A stretch of DNA of 64,000 nucleotides from Folioceros fuciformis (GCA_049999805.1 JBNGIO010006379.1:487350-551349); one strand, 5' to 3'; positions 43,454 through 55,086 are shown, numbered from the stretch's first letter. The notes: generated by a model not told the origin, from the sequence alone. Program-made: numbers and translations.

Positions 43454-44857
43454 CTATAACGAATTACACCGTAATCGGACTTCGGGGATGGTGTAAAGGT
43501 AGACAGGCAGACTGGACTCCAGCTCGTGGCCTTCAGAGAAGAATGACAGATCCTGATAGGCCACCTCGCCTTGCCCCTCCTCGTAGCCAAGGGCAGGGGG
43601 AGGCTCTTCTTCCAGCCCAGGAAGCTCGGGAACCGACAGTCCGTCCGCGTCGCCCTCAACGTCAAGCTCGTCCTGCTCTTCCTGCTCCTGCTCGGCCTCC
43701 GGCTGCCCGTCGGCCGGGGAGTGCGGATTCACATCCGCCTTCTGCCGCATCTCCTTGAACATTGTGGACTGCCAGAGCAAACCCAGCGCCGTGGGAGCCT
43801 GCGGTGCCGCGGCCCTTTGCGTCCCCGCTCTCGCCCGCGCGCCAACATTGCTCATCCCTAAACTCGGGAACTGGTAGGGCTCGCTGGCCTGCCCCGGCCA
43901 CATCCTTGACGGCTGCTCCTCCTCCGGCCCGCCGTGGGCCTGAGACTCTTGCTGCTGCTCAGCGGAAACAGCAGAAGCAACAGATGCAGCAGCAGTGCTT
44001 TGCTTATGAGCTGTCTCATCTCCATCTTCCCAGCCCGCTCCGGAGCCGGAGGATCCAGGTCCAGGCTGCCTTGGCCGGAGCCACTTGATGTAGTGGCTGA
44101 GGTCGAAATTGGTGACGGCGTTGAGCCCCCGGTGCTGGATGGCGGCCATGTCGTAGGCCGCGGCGGCCTCCTCCTGCGTGCTGTAGGTGCCGAGGTACAA
44201 GTACTTGTTGCCGAAGACGCGGCCGATTCTGGCCTCCCACCGGCCGTTGTGGTGGTGCCTGGCCACGCCCCGGTACTTGGAGACACCACGGGAGAAGCCG
44301 CTGCTTTTCCGGCGCAGCGACGCCAGGTACTCCTCCCGGGACACGCTCTGCATCTCGTCAACGTCCCGCGTGTAATCCGTGACGGGGAAGTTGATGGTGG
44401 TGCCCGGCCCCCAGTACTTGAGCGCCGCGAGGTCATAGGCTCGGGCTGCCGCTTCCTCCTCGTCGTAGGCTCCCAGGTACACTTGCTTCCCCTTCTTGTT
44501 CTGACTCTGATTCCAGGTGCTCTTATCCCACAGATGCGCCTCGTAGCGCCCGGTCCAGCGATGCCGGGTCACCCCTCGGTAGATTGAGCTCCTCTTCCCA
44601 CTCACGCAGGGCGGGATTTTGCTAATGCGGTCCTTGGCCGTGGATCCCCGGTCCCGCCTCGCTCGCTTCGTAGCTCTCTGCTCGTCCGCGGGAACAATGG
44701 ACGCTGGCGGGGAAGCAGGAAGTCCTCTCTTCAAGTCCCTCTGTAGCTGCTGCTGCTGCTGCTTGTCCTGCTTGTCCTGCTCCACCCCGTCTGCAACGGG
44801 CGTTGAAGCCGGCTTCCCGTCTGCATGTTGCACATGCCTGTGCACCGGGTGGTCCAT
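43454..44857 (-). CDS. WRINKLED1-like double AP2-domain transcription factor
   Basis: Relatives of WRI1 activate glycolytic and fatty-acid synthesis genes. The 467-aa protein starts [15 protein letters not shown]; an in-frame ATG lies 414 bp further upstream, but the extra stretch looks like translated 5' UTR. AP2 repeat 1 (about 91-157) has [20 protein letters not shown] and [20 protein letters not shown]. The linker contains [22 protein letters not shown]2 repeat 2 (about 194-252) has [20 protein letters not shown] and [20 protein letters not shown] basic segment (KRARRDR) is a likely nuclear signal. Poly-Gln, and an acidic C-terminus rich in Glu and Asp, look like activation regions. The whole coding region is intronless; angiosperm WRI1 genes carry introns inside the AP2 domains, including a 9-base exon for VYL. 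The subclade (WRI1 versus ADAP) was not resolved. Confidence 0.93.
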   Translation of the reverse strand: MDHPVHRHVQHADGKPASTPVADGVEQDKQDKQQQQQLQRDLKRGLPASPPASIVPADEQRATKRARRDRGSTAKDRISKIPPCVSGKRSSIYRGVTRHRWTGRYEAHLWDKSTWNQSQNKKGKQVYLGAYDEEEAAARAYDLAALKYWGPGTTINFPVTDYTRDVDEMQSVSREEYLASLRRKSSGFSRGVSKYRGVARHHHNGRWEARIGRVFGNKYLYLGTYSTQEEAAAAYDMAAIQHRGLNAVTNFDLSHYIKWLRPRQPGPGSSGSGAGWEDGDETAHKQSTAAASVASAVSAEQQQESQAHGGPEEEQPSRMWPGQASEPYQFPSLGMSNVGARARAGTQRAAAPQAPTALGLLWQSTMFKEMRQKADVNPHSPADGQPEAEQEQEEQDELDVEGDADGLSVPELPGLEEEPPPALGYEEGQGEVAYQDLSFFSEGHELESSLPVYLYTIPEVRLRCNSL

Positions 44858-45780
44858 GGGAGCAGCTGCATCCCAGCATTCACAAGTCAGTCCTGCAGCT
44901 GAATTGCGCGCGAGCGAGAGGGAGCTCAGGCGGAGGATGACTGGCGGCAGCACCTGCTGCTGTGATGAGGACGAGCAGAGGAGGCTCGCTCGGGGATGGA
45001 GGCTACAATGAGTGACGAGAAGGGAACTCGGGGATTGAAGAAGGGGCAGGATAGTGCAGCGCAGCGCAGGGTATAGGGGAAGGGTGCGCAGGACGCAGGG
45101 CCAAAAGGAGGGCGGCGGGGCAACGGTCCAGGCTTGGAAGCGTGGAAACGACAGTGGGAGCAGGAGCAGAGATGGTGGCAACGGTTGGAGTTTCGTGCGT
45201 GGAACGGGACAAAGTAGCTGAAGGGGCGCGGGTAGCGACACCCACAGGCGCGAGCTACCCGTTGTCGACAACCAGCGCTTGTCGCGGCGCGGTTGGTAAC
45301 CTCACCTCACCTCGCCTCCCTGTTCCCTGTTCTCACCGCACTCTGCCTTGCCATCACAAAGTACACACTAGTAAGGAGCGGCAATGCCGTTATTTTGCAG
45401 CCGCATCTGGTGTGCATGCCGGCACTATCCGCCCTCGCTGCTCCTAATTCCGCAAACGTCCCACCCCAAACCGCTACTCAAGTCCCCACGACCGGTTATC
45501 GCATCTCTTTACTTTGGCGTGTTTCCCGTCCCCACGTCACAACTTGTGTTCCATTTTGGAGACTTCCGCTTACGCATAACCACAGCAGGCGGCTACTATC
45601 CACCATTTAACGAACTCTTTCCCTTTCTACATTCAGAATCCGACAAGGGAAAGGGGTTGGCCTCCCGAGCCCTACTCCTCCTACCTTCGTCGTAGTAGGT
45701 TCGGGACAGAGTTTTTTTAGTCTCCGACAGCGGGTAAAATGATATTCCACATAAGCGGTGGGTGCAGTTTCCCGATTCCG
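44858..45780. other. AP2 gene upstream region
   Basis: A GC-rich stretch upstream of the AP2 start codon, presumably 5' UTR and promoter. No independent gene was recognised. Confidence 0.45.
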
Positions 45781-46185
45781 TCACCTACACCCGGCCTTGT
45801 CTTGGGCCTCCACGCATTGGAATAGATAAATATAACGTAAACTCGTCACCTTGCCGTTGCGACTTATGAGGCTCAAGGACTTTTCAAGGTGCACTCCTTG
45901 GTCGCATTCCTTGACCAAGGAGTGCACAAAGGTGTATTTATGGTCATCGGAATAGGGATCTTCTCTTTCCTTGGTGGTGGCTTTCTTTTGACAATCCATT
46001 GCTTTGCAAAGAGCATTGGCCAATGTGGTCTTTAAAATAGAGGTGCAAGGACTTTTTAAGGTGCACTCCTTGACCAAGGAGTGCACAAAGGTGTATTTAT
46101 GGCCATAGGAATAGGGATCTTCTTTTTCCTTGGTGGTGGCTTTCTTTTGACAATCCATCAACTGCAGGTCAAGCATCTTCGGCAT
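45781..46185 (-). repeat. ~140 bp tandem repeat with perfect hairpins
   Basis: Two direct copies of a unit with GGTGCACTCCTTG, GGAGTGCACAAAGGTGTATT and CTTGGTGGTGGCTTTCTTTT at about 45880-46008 and 46045-46160. Each begins with a hairpin. Copy 1 (45889-45927) has a perfect 15 bp stem GTGCACTCCTTGGTC / GACCAAGGAGTGCAC with a 9-nt loop. Copy 2 (46061-46086) has a 12 bp stem and 2-nt loop. A 134-codon minus-strand frame spans both copies and repeats the peptide DCQKKATTKE.EDPYS with HKYTFVHSLVKEC. It has no known family and is more likely a mobile-element piece than a gene. Confidence 0.75.
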
Positions 46186-46780
46186 CGATGGTAGGTAGGC
46201 CTTTCGTTATTTCTCATTACCATATTTCGGAAGCAATAGATGGTCTTGAGAATGATATTTAAAGGGTATAGTACCCCTTTTTTGGCCTGTTGCCCTTCAT
46301 CTTGTTGGAGTTGTTTATCTTCATCGTTTTTTTAATAATAAAAATATATATCATATTGATCACCAATTAAATAAAAGTTTTATCCAAGCAAGAAATACAC
46401 AAATCTGCACGTAAAATTACCAAACAAGAAACCTCAATTTCCATTTTGCTAGTCTACTACTAAAGTACTCATTTTCTTGTAGCAAAAATTTATGCTACTC
46501 ATTCTGGCAACTGGAAATTGAGCAATCTTGGTGTCGTCTAGGTTAGCAAAGGTCAATGATGTTAGAGACTATGCGTCTCCAACATCGAGGTGGGAGTGAA
46601 TTCGTTCTCAATTTCCACCTGGCCAATCTTGCCACTATCATGTGGCGAGCTTGGGTAGAAGTCTATAAAAAACATGCTATTGCAAAGCGGCAAGAGCCCT
46701 ATTAATGTCACACCTTGACTCATAGCAGCATCCACCTACATAAGGCCTATGCAACTCGGTTATGTACCGGTGCGCATTGT
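46186..46780. other. AT-rich intergenic with a dispersed repeat
   Basis: The left part (to about 46300) continues the repeat shared with 25030-25280. No gene in the rest. Confidence 0.45.
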
Positions 46781-47304
46781 TGTTGAGGATTATGATGCAA
46801 GCTCATATATGATTTGAGGGTGTGTTACTTGTTTCACATTGATCTCCCTAAATGGTTGGTGCAAAAAGTGTAAGGAACCTTGTAATAAGCAAGTTACACT
46901 ATCGTTTACGGCTACTACTTGCAATTCAAGTTTCAAGACATAGGCAACCACTTTCACAGCCAAAAGGGATTTTATGAGGTTCACTCATGAGGAGTTTAGT
47001 ATGAAAGAAGTAAGGGGAGAAGCCTCAAATTTGTGTAAACAGATGCAAGGAAGGCATTTCTTTTGCGTCTTCACCATTAAGAGAGCCCTTGTTCACCACC
47101 CTTCAAAAGTTATTATCTTATGAGTAGATATAGTCTATATGCAAGACTTGTTTTCAAACATTTCAGAACTAGGGAGCCCACTAGCTAGACCGCACCTAGG
47201 AAAACCACATTGTGCTAATAGCCCAAGAACACCAAGCATTGAAGGTCTATCCTTAGGTGACATGACAATGGTTATACCCACATCTTCTCATGCAACTAGC
47301 AAAC
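46781..47304. repeat. flank duplication, copy 1
   Basis: About 523 bp, from TGTTGAGGATTATGATGCAA to the left LTR, repeated with few changes at 52199-52721. In both places the copy is followed directly by the same LTR. Confidence 0.9.
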
Positions 47305-47551
47305 TAAAGCGGGAGCAGGGAGAACGATGCTGACGAGGGGAACGCTGATTGTTTTGGGTAGCGACTATAAATACAAAGTGTGTTAACCGCTATTTAGTTT
47401 TGGTTGTTTAATTGTTCGTAACTACGCTAACTACTTTCTTTACTATTAGTTATATGTCTGCTTAAGTAGGGTAAAAACAAAACGTGCCCTAATGTTCATG
47501 CCTCACTCCACGATGCATGTCGGCGGTGTGCCAACACGCGGTGCGCCAACA
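47305..47551 (-). repeat. 3' LTR of the second copia element
   Basis: 247 bp, highly similar to 51199-51445 and to the solo copy at 52722. In element orientation it begins TGTTGGCGCACCG. Inside it CTATAAATACAAAG is seen on the plus strand. Confidence 0.9.
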
Positions 47552-47769
47552 CTCCCCCTCACCATGGATCCGATTTCATGAGTCTTGGTCCTTCCCTGAT
47601 GATGACGTGTGTTTACCGACTATTTGGGTTGCTCCCCCTCAAGCTTGGATTTGAGATAAGATTCTTTGTTTACAAGCCCTATTGCAGTTATGTGCTTTTC
47701 GTGAAGTGGCTTGGATAACCCTTTGGTGAGGAGGTCTGCGGTATTCTCTGTTGTGCGAATGTATTTGAG

Positions 47770-50674
47770 GATCACCTATTGTTAGCCACTATCTGACGGA
47801 TGAAGTAATGTTGAATTTCCACATGTTTCATCCTGGCGTGCAGGACTGGGTTGTAGGTCATTGTGATGGCGGATTGATTATCGCAACACAGTTCGGTTGG
47901 TTTCGATTGTGATTCATTAATATCATGCATAAATTGCCTGATCCACAAAATTTCTTTTGCGGCTAGAGTTGTTGCCGCATACTCAGCTTCAGTCAACGAT
48001 GTGCAGATTGTCTGTATTTTCTTACTTGCCCAAGAGATTGTGGAGGTGTTGATTCGCATGCAATAAGTTGCAACAGATTTCCTCAAGTCTGGGTCGCTAG
48101 CCCAGTCTAGTCTGCATCGGACAAACCGATTAGTTTGAGCTTGGTTGTAGAGTCACCTTTGTACAATAATCCCAAAGATTTGGTCTTCTTGAGATAGCAT
48201 AGAATTCGTTTTACGCTTGTCCAGTAGGCTTTTCCATGATTTGCCATATATCTAGCTACAATGTTTACAGCTAATGCGACGTCCGACCTTGTCTATATGG
48301 ACAAATACAACAGACTACCTACTGCCTCATTGTAAGGAACATTTATCATTTCGTTGACACCTTGTGGTGACGTAGGGCAGTCGAGTGCATAAACTTTCTC
48401 ACCAGCTGCTATTGGTGTAGCAACGGGTTTAGCATCGGATAGATTAAACCTGGAAACCAGCTGGTCAACATAATGCTCCTAGTGGATGAAGAAAGAACTA
48501 TCGGTTGTGTTGTGCTCGAACTGAACTCCAAGAGCGTAGCAAACAGGTCTCATATCTACCACGTCGTACTCCTTGGCGGTTTAGACGCTCGGCAAAAGGG
48601 TTTTAGGAAGGCGTATAAGGAACGGTGTATTGACGAAGAATCCCTTTGCAGGTACAAAATGAGTGAAAAGGTTGATTGGTGTATTCCCCGAGGTTGTCCT
48701 TTTGAAGTGTGCGGACCTAAAACCCTGTTTGTCTCTCTACAGCTGTGACGTACTCCTTGAAGGGGGAAAAGGCCTTATCTTTGTGACGGAGGAAGTATAT
48801 ATGGCAGTATCGCCTCCACTCGTCCAAACAGATAATAAAGTAGAGATGATCGCCGAAGCTGGTGGTGCTCATGGGGCCACGGAGATCAGAGTGAATAGTT
48901 TCTAGTAGATGACGGCTCGAGTGGGGGCAACGTCTTTGAAAGGTAACTAAGTGAGCTTGGCATATTGACAGATCTCATAGAAGAAATCTTTGTGACCTTT
49001 GATTTGGATAGGGTCTCTATACATGCTAGGATTAGCAAAAGCATGGAGATAGCCGGGGTTCATGTGACCAGTACAATAGTGCCAAACGAGGGCATGGAGA
49101 TNNNNNNNNNNGGGGTTCATGTGACCAGTACAATAGTGCCAAACGAGGGCATGGAGATAGCGGGGGTTCATGTGACCAGTACAATAGTGCCAAACGAGGG
49201 CATGATTCTGATGAGTTGGAGAGGTGGCTAAGGAGCTGTCCAGTAACAGAGAGGAAGTCGACTGTATGTTTAGAAGGTAAAGATTGTTGTATGGGAGATC
49301 ATGAGCAAGTGCTATTTGGTTTTTATCTTTCGAGTGGTATATTGTAGTGATTACCTCGAAATGTAATGACAAGATCATGCTCGGTTGCAAGCTTACGGAC
49401 TGATAGCAGGTTCTTTGTCATCGCAGGAATGTGGAGAACTCCATTAATGGTGAGCAGCTCCTTGTGAGATAATCTGAGCTGGACTTCTCCCAATCCTTGG
49501 ATGGCTAGAGCGTTGTCGTTGCCAAGCAGGACGTGTTCGTCCGAAAGTGTATTATGGTATGAAGTAAACAAGTCGCGACTGCTACAGATGTGGGTCTTCG
49601 CTTCGGAATCCATGAACCACTTGCTGATGTCGGTCCTTGTGAGTGTGAGACAGACTGCTAAAATTGAGTTTGCAGTGGATGGAGTCGAAGGTTGCAACAG
49701 GTGTGACTCGTTCCTTGGGGAGTCACGACGAAGTTCGCCTACAACCTTCTTGCGACACTCATATTCATAGTGCCCGGGGATCCTGCACCATTTGCAGGGC
49801 CCCTTTGTTGTCCTTCGTTGCTGCTATTGTTTGTTGCCGCTGAGAAAGGGCTATGCTCTAGGTTGATTATGGGGCTTCCTTGTGGTGAAGTTAGGCCTAA
49901 AGCCACCTTGTCTTCCGCCCTTGCCTCGAGATGTGAAGAGGGCGTGGTTTGGGCCTGCACTGGACCTGGGGTTACCTGAACGACTGAACTCTTCCTCTAC
50001 CAAGGCTCCTATAACTTCTGAGAGAGTGTAGGCTAGTATTCCTCTAGATGTTGCTACTTCAATAGACTGCCGTAGGACAGAATTTTGCGAACTGATGAAA
50101 GTTCTATAAGAGGGTCGAAGAGAGGTGAGTAGTGTGACAGCTGCTTGCAACTCTGTGATAGTTGTGCCACTGGCTGCAAGCCTGGCTCGCAAGGACCTAA
50201 AATTGTGAATGTGCTACTCTACGGTTTCGCCTTCTTTCATTTTCAGTGAGTAAAACTGACGTGTGGCGTTGATCAGGGACATGGAGCTTTGAGCTTGGAA
50301 CATGTCCTTAAAGACACTCCACACCTTTCTGAGGTATTCTGACCTTGTGTATGAGGTAACATGCTTTTATCTAATGATGAGATGAGAGTACTGTGTGCTC
50401 TCTTATCTTTCTTATGCCCAGTTGCAATCTCGTCTGGGGTTGTAGGAGGCACAGTGGTTGTAGATGGTTGCTTGAGGGTTCCATCTACAACAGACATTAG
50501 ATCGTGCTCCTCTAGGAGCGTAGTGATGCGCACCTGCCATGCCTCAAAATCGCTTCCATTGAAACGATCTCGGACACGGAATTCTATCTTTGAGATAATT
50601 GTGGAGAGTACTGAGGGTGTTGAAGTCGTCATTATGTAATGCTGAAAAACCCTAAGAGGGTCAAAGGGTAGCAT
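47770..50674 (-). pseudogene. copia gag-pol remnant with integrase-RT deletion
   Basis: Read from the right. Gag pieces at 50273-50674 (RDRFNGSDFEAWQVRITTLL) and 49851-50192. The protease region at 49323-49697 has WFMDSEAKTHICSS in place of the usual D-S-G, so the catalytic triplet is damaged. The pre-integrase zinc finger reads LVWHYCTGHMNPRY and is tandemly repeated. The integrase start (HSDLRGPMSTTSFGDHLYFI) at about 48720-48890 breaks off. Sequence resumes with the last part of RT/RNase H (VSRFNLSDAKPVATPIAAGE, SDADWASDPD, SLTEAEYAATTLAAKEILW). Stops and frameshifts are scattered throughout. Confidence 0.88.
49048..49204. repeat. 51 bp tandem triplication inside the copia pol gene
   Basis: Three copies of GGGGTTCATGTGACCAGTAC plus AATAGTGCCAAACGAGGGCATGGAGATAGC (unit 51 bp, in frame, 17 residues), with a 10-N gap at 49102-49111. 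On the minus strand each copy encodes the His-Cys zinc-finger core of the pre-integrase domain. Confidence 0.9.
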
Positions 50675-51185
50675 CTACCAAGGGATTCTACTATGGGTAA
50701 GGCTCTACTGTATCTAGATGTAGAGTTGTGTTGAGAGTTTATTGATTACAAGGCGCAGCGCCTCTAATTGGGGTTCCACGCAGTCGAGTTGAATCTTAAG
50801 GTAGTCCTGTGTGGAAAGGAGACCTGGTAAAGGCACATGAGAGAAATCATGGGGTTGATTTGGTTCAAGAATTGACCGATTATGTGGGCTTGAGATTTTT
50901 GATGGGTGCAGATAAGGGCTGCTAGCACTGGGTCTGTGCTCAAAAGAAGGTTGTCTACGTCTGGGGGGTTAGCTTATAAGTTCTGTACATTTGCCGTAGA
51001 GGCTTTGGCACTTCTGAGTCGTCTTGCTGACTGGTACATATTGATAGAGCTTGTTTCTTCGGCATTCCGCTTACTCTGAGATTGCTGAATAATAAGTGCT
51101 GCGGACGCGCTGTAGGGTCATAGCTTTAAGCTGTAAAGGCCCAATCGAAAGATCGACAATAGCACATGGTCGTGCAAAGCGACCG

Positions 51186-51198
51186 GGCTCTAATACCA
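51186..51198 (-). other. retrotransposon primer-binding site
   Basis: TGGTATTAGAGCC on the minus strand, directly inside the 5' LTR, matching the tRNA-Met-type primer-binding site with one change from the usual TGGTATCAGAGC. Confidence 0.85.
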
Positions 51199-51445
51199 TA
51201 AAGCCGGAGTAGGGAGAACGATGCTGACGAGGGGAACGGTGATTGTTTTGGGTTGCGACTATAAATACAAAGTATGTTAACCGCTATTTAGTTTTGGCGG
51301 TTTAATAGTTCGTAACTACGCTAACTACTTTCTTTACTATTAGTTATATGTCTGCTTAAGTAGGGTAAAAACAAAACGTGCCCTAATGTTTGTGCCTTGG
51401 TCTACGGTGCATGTCGGCGGTGAGCCAACAAGCGGTGCAGGAACA
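51199..51445 (-). repeat. 5' LTR of the second copia element
   Basis: 247 bp, partner of 47305-47551. The boundary is fixed by the primer-binding site on its left and by the TSD-like CAGAC on its right. Confidence 0.9.
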
Positions 51446-52198
51446 CAGACAAGCCTTTGTCATAGTGTGTTGCTCTTGTCATTTGCACTTGCTTATCCAT
51501 AGTAGGGGCTATAGTGATAATGTCCCTCCCAACTAGCACCCCTTGCCACTATTTTTCTTGTACTTTGTCTTGTAGGCATTATATTATGTTGGCCTTTGTA
51601 AGACTTCCCCACGTTTTGTATTTGAAAAATGAAAGATGTGGCTAAAAGTGGAAGCGTGTTTTGTCCATCCATGCAATCACAAAAATGGTATATGTACACA
51701 CATTCATGATTTCAGCAAGCAATAATGAAAGCTACCTAGTACGATATACCAATGCCAAATTTATGGCCAATAGAAACTATGCTTCATGTGTGTCTGTTCC
51801 AGGAACTACAAGCTTCACGAACGACTGCTCCTTCTTTTGCTTAGAAAGCTTCCAACTACTTTTTGTGTCCTAAAATGCAAGCTTCTCCTTTAAGTTGTTA
51901 TCAGAATTGATAGGAAGTGTAGATAACATGGTCTTCACTTCTGCCTATGCTCCCAACCCCTCTAGCTGCCTAATCAGTTGTTGGAATAAAGCTGCTACAT
52001 GTTGTTGCAAAAAAAGGTCACTCTTGTAACATGGTTGTTACCTATTGGCACAAAGTTTCTATGCTTGGAGTTGCATCTAGTCACTAGTCTACTACCTATG
52101 TGCATGAATAGTCCATAGTGTCCCTTGGTTGTGTGTGCAATAACGCCATGTTGTTCCTACACCACTCACTGTATTTATGCATACGCTTCCATATTTAT
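51446..52198. other. intergenic flank of the copia element
   Basis: No gene was recognised. 52112-52192 is an 81 bp sequence found again at 52944-53024. Confidence 0.45.
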
Positions 52199-52721
52199 GT
52201 TGAGGATTATGATGCAAGCTCATATAAGTATTGAGGGTGTGTTACTTGTTTCACATTGATCTCCCTAAATAATTGCTGCAAAAAGTGTAAGGAACCTTGT
52301 AAGTAGCAAGCTGCATTATCGTTTACGGCTACTACTTGCAATTCAAGTTCCAAGACATGGGCAACCACTTTCACAGCCAAAAGGGATTTTATGAGGTTGA
52401 CTCATGAGGAGTTTAGTATCAAAGAAGTAAGAGGGGAAGCCTCAAATTTGCGGAAATAGATGCAAGGAAGGCATTTCTTTTGCCTCTTCACCATTAAGAG
52501 AGCCCTTGTTCACCACCCTTCAAGCGTTATTATTTTACAAGTAGATATAGTCTATATGCAAGACTTGTTTTCAAACATTTCAGAACTAGGGAGCCCACTA
52601 GCTAGACCGCACCTAGGAAAACCACGTTGTGCTAATAGCCTAAGAACACCAAGCATCGAAGATCTGTCCTTAGGTGACATGGGAATGGTTATACCCACAT
52701 CTTCTCATGCAACTAGCAGAC
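52199..52721. repeat. flank duplication, copy 2
   Basis: The second copy of the 523 bp sequence at 46781-47304, again ending in CAGAC next to an LTR. Confidence 0.9.
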
Positions 52722-52943
52722 TAAAGCGGGAGCAGGGAGAACGATGCTGACGAGGGGAACGCTGATTGTTTTGGATAGCGAATATAAATACAAAGTACGT
52801 TAACCGCTATTTAGTTTTGACTATTTAATTGTTCGTAACTACGCTAACTACTTTCTTCACTATTAGTTATATGTCTGCTTAAGCAAGGTAAAAACGAAAC
52901 GTGCCCTAATGTTCGTGCCTCAGTCCACGATGCATGTCGGTGG
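52722..52943 (-). repeat. solo LTR, lacking about 25 bp
   Basis: 222 bp, the same LTR as at 47305 and 51199 but without internal element sequence and lacking the last part (plus-strand right end after CATGTCGGTGG). It is followed at once by the second copy of the 81 bp repeat (52944-53024). Confidence 0.9.
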
Positions 52944-53024
52944 TCCATAGTGTCCCTTGGTTGCGTGTGCAATAACCCCATGTTGTTCCTACACCACTTA
53001 TTGTATTTATGCATATGCTTCCAT
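52944..53024. repeat. 81 bp direct repeat, copy 2
   Basis: TCCATAGTGTCCCTTGGTTG through GCTTCCAT, also present at 52112-52192. Together the two copies bracket the duplicated flank and solo LTR. Confidence 0.9.
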
Positions 53025-53279
53025 GATACTGACTTCACACATAAGAAAGGCTAGGAGATACTATGTTTGGCAATAATACATCACTATCTGCATTGCACAA
53101 AGCCTTTTGAAAGACACTCTGTAGTATTTGCTCTTGCTTTGAGTTCCTAAGCATGCCAGCTTCTTTACATTGTACCACATATAAAAAATGTTTGTTCAAT
53201 TTCTTGAACAAAATGTGCAGAAGCCATTCCTATCCTCTTTGTGGCATTATACCCATAACTTGAATCCACTAATGCATGT

Positions 53280-54500
53280 TACAGCCCCACTGCTCCCTTA
53301 AGTGCTATCATGCATAAAAGGTGACATAGAAGTGTACCAATTTTTCTCTACAGGCTTGCTTCACATTGACACTCTCATCAAAGTCCATACGCATAATGTC
53401 ACTCGAGCACTTCCTAATGGCCTATCTTATGTGGGGTTCCTTTACCTTTTTTAGCAGTTGCCGTAACTAAGCTCTCCTAACATGCCATAAGCATAAAAAG
53501 ATTTGCACGAATGTTCCAAACACAGCTTGGGTGACTTTAATTCTACCATACAATTGTTTACAAGAAAAGCAATGCGTTGCCATGTAGATTGACGTTCGTA
53601 CCATCTTCTCATGCAAGCAATGTAGCCACTTTGAAATAACATGTATTATGGCCTTACTTTTAACAACCCAAGCTACAAGAATGCCATTGAAATGGTCATC
53701 AAATACCAAAACTGTGAAGAGCTAGAACTTCCATTTGTTGGTGGCAAATCTTGCATCCATAGCAATGATCGAGTTGTGACCCCAACAGAGGTTTGTCTGC
53801 ATTTGAAAATCACTGTAGATACCTAACATGAGGTCTGTGGCATGGTCTTTTATTCCTTGTAGCGGATATAATACTTTAGATTTATTGATATCCATCCATA
53901 GCTTAACACTCACTCCATCTTGTGCATTGAAACGCAACACCCTAATATCAAGTTCAGCTTGTAGATTCCTAATGTCACTAGGAAGGAGAAAATCAACCCT
54001 CTACAATATTGCTTCTAAATCACCTTGCTTTCGTAAGAAAACATAAGACTCATGGTCTTTCATGATTTGAAAGGTTGAGGTCTTGCACAACAACTTGTAC
54101 TTCATTTGTTCCTTCTTGGCCACATATAAGTAAGGAGTGAGAGTGCAATTTGGACTTGAGTTGATAGTAAGCAAACCATGACAATATTGCCTTATGGAAT
54201 TGATGTGGTGTCTTTCATGTAACTATAGTTCAACCATATCAAGGAACATTTCAAGTTGGATAACAAACACCAGAAATTGGCATCCACGCTTCTTACTCTC
54301 CTCACACATCACCTTAGAGCGCCTATTGCCAGCACATATCTTTGGCTTGTTAGTGAGATTAGCACATGTTTCTGATTCCATGAAACTGTATTTTCGGAAA
54401 CCAAAAGCACAATTGAACTTCATGTAATGGCAAGGAATGGTTGGAGATATTGCATTTTGCCTAATGCTTGACCGTGTCCACACGTTCACCCTTACCAACT
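53280..54500 (-). pseudogene. MULE-type transposase-like protein, decayed
   Basis: Minus-strand pieces in order: a Cys-containing N-terminal part (CEESKKRGCQF at about 54280), DGVSVKLWMDINKS, LMLGIYSDFQMQTNLCWGHN, the transposase-like core IIAMDARFATNKWKF, LVFDDHFNGILVAWVV, LCLWHVRRA and LRQLLKKVKEP. This order matches the large plant family of MULE/SWIM-type transposase-derived proteins, where the core reads DATFGTNK followed by the WH(V)R motif. Stops and frameshifts separate the pieces. No terminal inverted repeats were identified. Confidence 0.7.
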
Positions 54501-55086
54501 TTGTTGGAAAGAATTTTTATTCCTTCTCCCAAACGATTAAATCTACATATCTTCTCCATGGAATGTAACAAGTTTTGACGAGACTAACTTTCTTCGCAAT
54601 TGTGCACACAACATCTTGCTATTCCAAGGTTTCCTTCTCGGCAAGGAGTCCGAACAATGAAAGGGCACACTTGTGGTTGAAGGAGAACATTTGTATTTCT
54701 ACACTCAACTTCCATCATGATCTTTGGAATCTAAAGAGAACCTAATTGTTAAAGTTCACTCAAATTGAAGCACTCAATTGTGCACCCCACTTAGGTGTGC
54801 ATGCTGCTTGAGATGCAATTTGGAATAGCGACAGGGTGCCTTGCATTTGTGGCTTACAACAATTGAAAGGTAGTTGCAGTTGTCCTCGTCAAATTTGCGT
54901 GCAGAAGATGTATATAACTTGAATACAAACAGTTACGAATAGATTATGCTCCAACGAGATTAGAGTGATACGGAATGGCATGACGACCTGCTGTTCCTGG
55001 ATTCCTTCTAGCACCTGGTTCCATCAATTAATTGCAGTGCATTTTGTTGCACGCATCGCAGCGCCTTGTCGATCTCAGGAGGAAGG
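54501..55086. other. intergenic, reductase upstream region
   Basis: No gene was recognised. The last part should carry the promoter and 5' UTR of the reductase gene. Confidence 0.45.

Larger units (their letters stand above)
47305..51445 (-). mobile_element. Ty1/copia element with 247 bp LTRs, internally deleted
   Basis: A complete-ended minus-strand copia element. LTRs of equal length (247 bp) lie at 47305-47551 and 51199-51445. The polypurine tract GGTGAGGGGGAG (in element orientation) abuts the left LTR and a primer-binding site TGGTATTAGAGC abuts the right one. Flanking CAAAC (47300-47304) and CAGAC (51446-51450) look like a 5 bp target duplication with one change. Pol is missing most of integrase and nearly all reverse transcriptase, so the element is non-autonomous. 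Confidence 0.92.

Noticed and set aside
43858-44587. Long frames on both strands across the AP2 domains
   Set aside because: Shadows of the GC-rich AP2 coding sequence; only the frame with both AP2 repeats is real.
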